Position numbers and translations under genes: made by a program
From: a bacterium
GTDB lineage: Bacteria > Verrucomicrobiota > Verrucomicrobiia > Limisphaerales > UBA11358
Direction of reading: 5' to 3'
Assembly (NCBI GenBank): GCA_021780375.1
Contig: JAJXYT010000084.1
Span: 1 to 39,837 of the forward strand
Length of the DNA: 39,837 nucleotides
Notes under the pieces: generated by a model
What the model saw: the letters and a program-made list of their open reading frames with translations, nothing else
Database searches by the model: none
What the model was told of the DNA's origin: nothing
Part shown: positions 35,502 through 39,837 of the stretch, one piece after another
How positions within the stretch are numbered: the stretch's first letter is position 1
How the letters are laid out: the number at the start of each line of letters is the position of its first letter

Positions 35502-35618
35502 CCGCGACCCAGGTGATTCGGCCCAATTATTTGGATTCCATCTATTTATTCGACTAGACCTGTTTTCACATGTATCTTATGGCGCCGGTTCGGATCATCC
35601 AAGAAAGCATCGAGTATC

Positions 35619-37604
35619 ATGAAACGCATTTCCTTTATCCCCGCACTGCCACTGGCTGGCTGTTTGATTTTCGGCGCCCTGGCTTTCGGCACGGGTTCCG
35701 CTTATGGCGGCTGGCAACTGGTCTGGAGTGATGATTTCACCAACGCCGACGGGAGTTCGCCGGATCCGGCCAAATGGGGCTACGACATTGGCAATGGCGA
35801 CAACGGTTGGGGAAACGCTCAACTCGAATACGACACGTCCCGGACGAACAATATACGAATACAGGGTGGTAACCTGGTGATTGAAGCCGACCAGGAAAGT
35901 TACGGCGGCTTTGACTACACTTCGGGCCGGATGAATACCAAGGGGAAATGGTCCTGGACGTATGGGCGGATCGAGGCGCGCATTAAAATCCCGCGCGGAC
36001 AGGGAATCTGGCCCGCGTTTTGGATGCTGGGTGCAAACATTGACCCGGTCGGGTGGCCCACCTGTGGCGAGATTGACATCATGGAAAACATCGGCAAAAC
36101 CAGCGACCAGGGCACCGATCACGGCACGATGCACGGCCCGGGCTATAGCGGTGGCAACGGGATTGGCGGAACCTATACGCTGCCGGGCGGAGCGAAACTC
36201 TCCGACGACTTCCATATTTACGCCATCGAGTGGACGACCAACCAAATCAAATGGTATTTGGACAATAATCTATTCTTTACCGCCACGCCCGCCAGTCTGC
36301 CCGCCGGCACCACCTGGGTCTTTACGGCGCCGCAATTCATAATCCTCAACGTGGCGGTCGGCGGCTACTGGCCCGGATATCCGGATGGAACAACGGTCTT
36401 CCCCCAACAAATGCTGGTGGATTACGTGCATGTTTACAGTTACGTGACGACGTCGGTGCCGGACGTGCCGGCGGGTTTGAGTGCGACGGCGGGCGGCACC
36501 CAGGTGGTGTTAAGCTGGTCGCCTTCCAATGGAGCGACCAATTACAATGTCAAATTCTCCACGACCAACGGCGGGCCTTACCTCACTATCGGCAGCACGG
36601 CGGCGACCAGTTACACCAACACCGGCCTGGCCAACGGCATCCCCTGCTATTACGTGGTTTCGGCGGTGAACTCTTTTGGCGAAAGCTCCAATTCAGTCCA
36701 GGTCAGCGCCACAACCACGGTTCCGTCGGCGAATCTGGCGTTGAACAAACCGGTCGCCGTGAGTTCCATTGAAAACGCGGGCCTCGGCGGAGCCAATGCG
36801 GTGGACGGCAATACCACGACGACCCGCTGGTCTTCGGGATTCAGTGATCCGCAATGGATTTATGTGGATTTACAGGCAACCGTTGACATCACCCGGGTAA
36901 GGCTCTACTGGGAAAACGCCTGCGCGACGAGTTATCAGATTCAAGTTTCTTCCAATGCCGTGGACTGGACCCCGATTTACAGCACGACGACGGGAACCGG
37001 TGGCGTCCAGGATTTGACCGGGTTATCCGGAACGGGTCGTTATGTGAGGATGTATGGGACGGTGCGCAAAACCCAGTATGGCTATTCGCTTTATGAATTT
37101 GAAGTCTATGGGAATATTACAGTGCCAACAGGTCTGTCGGCCACGGCCGGCAACCAGCAAGTTTCATTAAGTTGGAACGTTGTCCCGGGAGCCACCAGCT
37201 ACAATGTGAAAAGTTCCACGACCAACGGCGGGCCCTACCTCACCATCGCCAGTCCGACGACCACCGGTTATACGAACACTGGCCTGGCCAATGGGACCAC
37301 CTACTATTACGTGGTTTCCCAGGTGAACCCGGTGGCCGAAAGCTCCAACTCCATCCAGGTCAGTGCCATGCCGGTCAGTTCGTCCAATCATCCGCCGGTG
37401 CTGGCGGCGTCCATCACCAACGGTCAGTTTGGATTTTTGATCAGCGGTGATACAGGGCCGAATTATATCATTCAAGTTTCCACCAATCTGACTACGTGGA
37501 CTTCTGTGTTCACGAACAATTCACCGACATTGCCTTACTATTGGGTTGATACCAACTCCGCAGCCTACCCGGTTCGTTACTACCGGACCATTTTGGGGCC
37601 ATAA
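35619..37604 (+). CDS. Secreted glycoside hydrolase family 16 beta-glucanase with FN3 and F5/8C-type modules
   Basis: 661 aa with a signal peptide (MKRISFIPALPLAGCLIFGA). Residues about 32-275 are a GH16 jelly-roll domain: LVWSDDFTNADGSSPDPAKW, TSGRMNTKGKWSWTYGRIEAR, WPAFWMLG and the catalytic GEIDIMEN (ExDxxE nucleophile and acid/base). The likely substrate is laminarin-type beta-1,3-glucan (family inference). A fibronectin type III domain follows (about 283-365), then a discoidin/F5-8C-type carbohydrate-binding module (about 368-500, NLALNKPVAVSS, YVRMYGTVRKTQYGYSLYEFEVYG), a second FN3 (about 504-585) nearly identical to the first (YNVKSSTTNGGPYLTI), and a C-terminal module ending in YPVRYYRTILGP. 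Monocistronic. Confidence 0.95.
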   Translation: MKRISFIPALPLAGCLIFGALAFGTGSAYGGWQLVWSDDFTNADGSSPDPAKWGYDIGNGDNGWGNAQLEYDTSRTNNIRIQGGNLVIEADQESYGGFDYTSGRMNTKGKWSWTYGRIEARIKIPRGQGIWPAFWMLGANIDPVGWPTCGEIDIMENIGKTSDQGTDHGTMHGPGYSGGNGIGGTYTLPGGAKLSDDFHIYAIEWTTNQIKWYLDNNLFFTATPASLPAGTTWVFTAPQFIILNVAVGGYWPGYPDGTTVFPQQMLVDYVHVYSYVTTSVPDVPAGLSATAGGTQVVLSWSPSNGATNYNVKFSTTNGGPYLTIGSTAATSYTNTGLANGIPCYYVVSAVNSFGESSNSVQVSATTTVPSANLALNKPVAVSSIENAGLGGANAVDGNTTTTRWSSGFSDPQWIYVDLQATVDITRVRLYWENACATSYQIQVSSNAVDWTPIYSTTTGTGGVQDLTGLSGTGRYVRMYGTVRKTQYGYSLYEFEVYGNITVPTGLSATAGNQQVSLSWNVVPGATSYNVKSSTTNGGPYLTIASPTTTGYTNTGLANGTTYYYVVSQVNPVAESSNSIQVSAMPVSSSNHPPVLAASITNGQFGFLISGDTGPNYIIQVSTNLTTWTSVFTNNSPTLPYYWVDTNSAAYPVRYYRTILGP

Positions 37605-37612
37605 ACCCTCGG

Positions 37613-37643
37613 CCGGTTTTGGCGCGCCAGCCGTGAAAACCGG
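37613..37643. repeat. Inverted repeat after the GH16 gene
   Basis: CCGGTTTT (37613-37620) and AAAACCGG (37636-37643) form a perfect 8-bp hairpin 8 nt after the GH16 stop. There is no T-tract at its 3' side, so termination is uncertain. The remaining 37644-37846 shows no gene. Confidence 0.5.
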
Positions 37644-37846
37644 GTGGACCGGAGAATCATGGCCGGAATTTGTTTCCCGCGGCAAAGCGGTTTTATACCG
37701 CCCCGGCGATTCGTTCACAGATCGCGTTCGTCCGGATGCGGCGGGTTGGTTTGGAATTCGCCGGCGAATAACTTTGTGAATGGATTGCGAACGGGTGTTG
37801 AGAATTCCAGCTTGTCGCGGATGCCAATTAGCGGTCTCCTGTCCGG

Positions 37847-39319
37847 ATGATTGATTCCGTTTCCGAGACCGCCGGCGCCGCGGCAGATTTGAAAAAGGCG
37901 CGGCGCCAGAAATCCGCAGCCCATGGCCCGCAATCCGCGCTGGTGGACCGGCTGCCGCCGCACTCACCGGAAGCCGAGCAAGGCGTGCTGGGCTGTGTGC
38001 TGCTTTCACCGAATGAGTGCATGGGTGAATGCATGGAAAAACTCAAAGATGGCCATGAAGTTTTTTATGACCTGCGGCACCAGACGATTTTTGAAACGTT
38101 GACGGCGATGTATGACACGCGCCAGGCGATCGACGTCATCACCTTGCAGCAGCGCCTCAAGGACAAGCAACTGCTGGAACAGGTCGGCGGCATCGCCTAC
38201 CTGACGCAGCTCCCGGACGCCGTGCCGAGCGCGGCGAATCTTTCCTATTATCTCGACATCGTCCGGGAGAAATTTCTGCTGCGGAAAATGATCCGGACCT
38301 GCACCGATGTCGTCGGCCGGGTTTATGATTACGAAGGCGAGGTGGACGCGTTGCTGGACGAAGTGGAGCGCGACGTGCTGCGGATTTCGGAATCACGCGT
38401 GCAGGGTGGCGCGTTGACGACGAAAGAACTGGTCAACAAGGCCATCGGCACGATCGAAAACTTTTTCAGCCGCAAAGGAACACTGACGGGCCTGGCGACG
38501 GGTTTTGCGGATCTGGACCGGATGACGGACGGCCTGCACGGCAGCGAGATGATCGTCATCGCCGCCCGTCCCAGCATGGGCAAAACGTCCCTGGCGATGA
38601 ACGTCGTGGAACACGCGGTCCTGGAGCAAAAACTGCCGGTGGGGGTGTTCAGCCTGGAAATGAGCGCGGAGGCCCTGGTGCTGCGCATGATGTGTTCCAT
38701 CGCGCGGGTGAATTTGCGGAGCATTCGCGAGGGGTTCATGAGCGAATCGGACTTCCCCAAACTGACCAGCGCGGCCGGCAAGCTGGCGAACGCCAAGCTG
38801 CTGATTGACGATTCGGCGGGGCTTTCGATTCTGCAACTGCGGGCGCGGGCGCGACGCATGGCGCAACAACACGACATCAAGCTTTTTGTGGTTGATTATT
38901 TGCAGTTATTACATTCTACTGGCCGCCGGGCACAGGAAAACCGGCAGCAGGAAATCTCGGACATTTCCAGCGGCCTCAAGGCGCTGGCGAAGGAATTGAA
39001 GGTGCCGGTGCTGGTGCTCAGCCAGTTAAACCGCGAACTCGAGCGGGACAAAAGCCGCAAGCCGCGGCTGTCGGATTTGCGGGAATCCGGTGCGATTGAA
39101 CAGGATGCCGACCTGGTCGGTCTGCTGTACAAACCTAACGCGGGCGACGATGAAGAGGCCGCATCCGGCGAGGAAGCCGATGGTGTGCCGGTTAATTTGC
39201 TGATTGCCAAACAACGAAACGGCCCGACGGGCGATATCAATCTGACATTCTTGAGGCCTTACACGCGATTTGAAAGCGCAGCCAAAGTCAGCGATGAAGA
39301 TGTGCCGGTGGACCGATAG
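37847..39319 (+). CDS. dnaB: Replicative DNA helicase DnaB
   Basis: This hexameric helicase unwinds DNA at the replication fork and recruits primase. 490 aa. The N-terminal domain (about 35-140) has LPPHSPEAEQGVLGCVLLSP and VDRLPPHS. The RecA-like domain has Walker A ARPSMGKTSLAMN, SLEMSAEALVLRMMCS, Walker B LFVVDYLQLLHSTG, motif H4 LSQLNRELERDKSRKPRLSDLRESGAIEQDAD and the C-terminal KQRNGPTGDINLTFLRPYTRFE. The first 30 residues (Ala/Lys-rich) are extra. Often linked to rplI in other bacteria, here separated by 35 kb. bamA starts 3 nt downstream. Confidence 0.97.
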   Translation: MIDSVSETAGAAADLKKARRQKSAAHGPQSALVDRLPPHSPEAEQGVLGCVLLSPNECMGECMEKLKDGHEVFYDLRHQTIFETLTAMYDTRQAIDVITLQQRLKDKQLLEQVGGIAYLTQLPDAVPSAANLSYYLDIVREKFLLRKMIRTCTDVVGRVYDYEGEVDALLDEVERDVLRISESRVQGGALTTKELVNKAIGTIENFFSRKGTLTGLATGFADLDRMTDGLHGSEMIVIAARPSMGKTSLAMNVVEHAVLEQKLPVGVFSLEMSAEALVLRMMCSIARVNLRSIREGFMSESDFPKLTSAAGKLANAKLLIDDSAGLSILQLRARARRMAQQHDIKLFVVDYLQLLHSTGRRAQENRQQEISDISSGLKALAKELKVPVLVLSQLNRELERDKSRKPRLSDLRESGAIEQDADLVGLLYKPNAGDDEEAASGEEADGVPVNLLIAKQRNGPTGDINLTFLRPYTRFESAAKVSDEDVPVDR

Positions 39320-39322
39320 ACG

Positions 39323-39837
39323 ATGAAATTATTTTTTCGCCTTTTCGGGATATGCCTCCTGCTGGGCTGCGCGCCGGCCGTCTGGTCGCAAACCGCCGGG
39401 CTCAAAATTGACCGCGTGGACATCAAATACGTCGGCCCGGCGTCGGTCAGCGAGCAATTCATTCGTTCCAACATCCGCCTCAAAGCCGGCGATTTTTACA
39501 GTGCCAGCGCCTCCGAAGCGGACATTCGCGGCCTTTATGCCACCGGACAGTTCTACAATATCCGGATAGGCCTGGATCAGGCCGGCGATGGCGGCGTGGT
39601 GCTGACGTATATCGTCCAGGCCCGCCCGCGCCTGACCGAGATCAAAATCGAAGGCAACAAAAAACTGAGCGCCTCAAAAATCCGGAAGAAAATCACCGTC
39701 AAGGTCGGCCAGCCCCTGGACGAACAAAAGCTGTTCACCGACAGCCAGGAGATTCAGAAACTGTATGAGAAATACGGCTATGCCGGCACCAAGGTCAAAT
39801 ACGTGGTGGACGTGGATGAAAACGCCGGGCGCGGCAC
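39323..39837 (+). CDS. bamA: Outer membrane protein assembly factor BamA (partial, N-terminal part)
   Basis: I translated this by hand; it is cut by the right edge after 171 codons. It has a signal peptide (MKLFFRLFGICLLLGCAP...WSQ), where LLGC also looks like a lipobox, although BamA is not normally a lipoprotein. POTRA domains follow: LKIDRVDIKYVGPASVSEQFI, ADIRGLYATGQFYNIRI, VLTYIVQARPRLTEIKIEGNK, then KVGQPLDEQKLFTDSQEIQK and YEKYGYAGTKVKYVV. These bind nascent outer-membrane proteins; the beta-barrel lies outside the window. The gap to dnaB is 3 nt, so the two are probably co-transcribed. Confidence 0.93.
   Translation, partial: MKLFFRLFGICLLLGCAPAVWSQTAGLKIDRVDIKYVGPASVSEQFIRSNIRLKAGDFYSASASEADIRGLYATGQFYNIRIGLDQAGDGGVVLTYIVQARPRLTEIKIEGNKKLSASKIRKKITVKVGQPLDEQKLFTDSQEIQKLYEKYGYAGTKVKYVVDVDENAGRG

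Overview
The window is a chromosomal segment of a GC-rich Gram-negative bacterium. It is most likely a member of the Verrucomicrobiota, of the Pedosphaera/Limisphaerales type. The reasons are the mix of gene families (ECF sigma factor with a membrane and LolA-like extension, DUF2330/HEAT protein, stand-alone CBM48 protein, EF-hand protein beside a two-component system, GH16 with FN3 modules, BamA) and the many palindromic intergenic repeats, two of which sit in frame inside genes. This assignment is inference; there is no rRNA gene in the window.

Layout. (1) 1-5976, minus strand: prs-rplY-pth-rpsF-ssb-rplI, a translation/nucleotide operon that ends in a clear terminator, followed by a separate ilvB unit. 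ilvB is cut by the left edge. It is preceded by a promoter, a valine-rich 23-codon leader peptide and a terminator hairpin, which is a textbook attenuator layout. (2) 6.2-11.3 kb: a secreted DUF2330/HEAT protein, an aldo/keto reductase, a secreted Cys-type glutathione peroxidase (minus) and a secreted beta-propeller. (3) 11.3-13.8 kb: mnmA (minus) and, stacked behind its 5' end, two unrelated hicBA toxin-antitoxin modules. Each module is bounded by an 88-96 bp copy of the mnmA promoter and first codons. This is the most unusual locus in the window. (4) 13.8-23.2 kb: an ECF sigma factor fused to membrane and LolA-like domains, a chimeric DoxX remnant, a CBM48 protein, three receiver-only regulators around a histidine kinase/NtrC-type activator pair, and a secreted protein of unknown function. 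(5) 23.5-31.8 kb: gltB-gltD (glutamate synthase), a degenerate receiver protein, cspA with a hairpin/T-tract leader, and hemW. (6) 31.9-35.2 kb: a two-component system destroyed by an internal deletion, an EF-hand protein with a tandem 11-mer operator-like site upstream, and an MFS exporter. (7) 35.6-39.8 kb: a secreted multidomain GH16 glucanase, dnaB, and the start of bamA (cut by the right edge).

Cross-cutting themes: (a) palindromic repeats between genes, with three copies sharing a central ACTTT-type core, and in-frame insertions in mnmA and hemW; (b) several promoters whose -10 hexamer ends only 6-9 nt before the start codon, which suggests leaderless mRNAs (ilv leader, mnmA, hicB2, gpx); (c) terminator-like hairpins in the leaders of ilvB, prs and cspA; (d) gene decay by deletion that joins the halves of neighbouring genes (DoxX chimera, response regulator/kinase). 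Long ORFs antisense to real genes are abundant because of the GC-rich codon usage and were left out.
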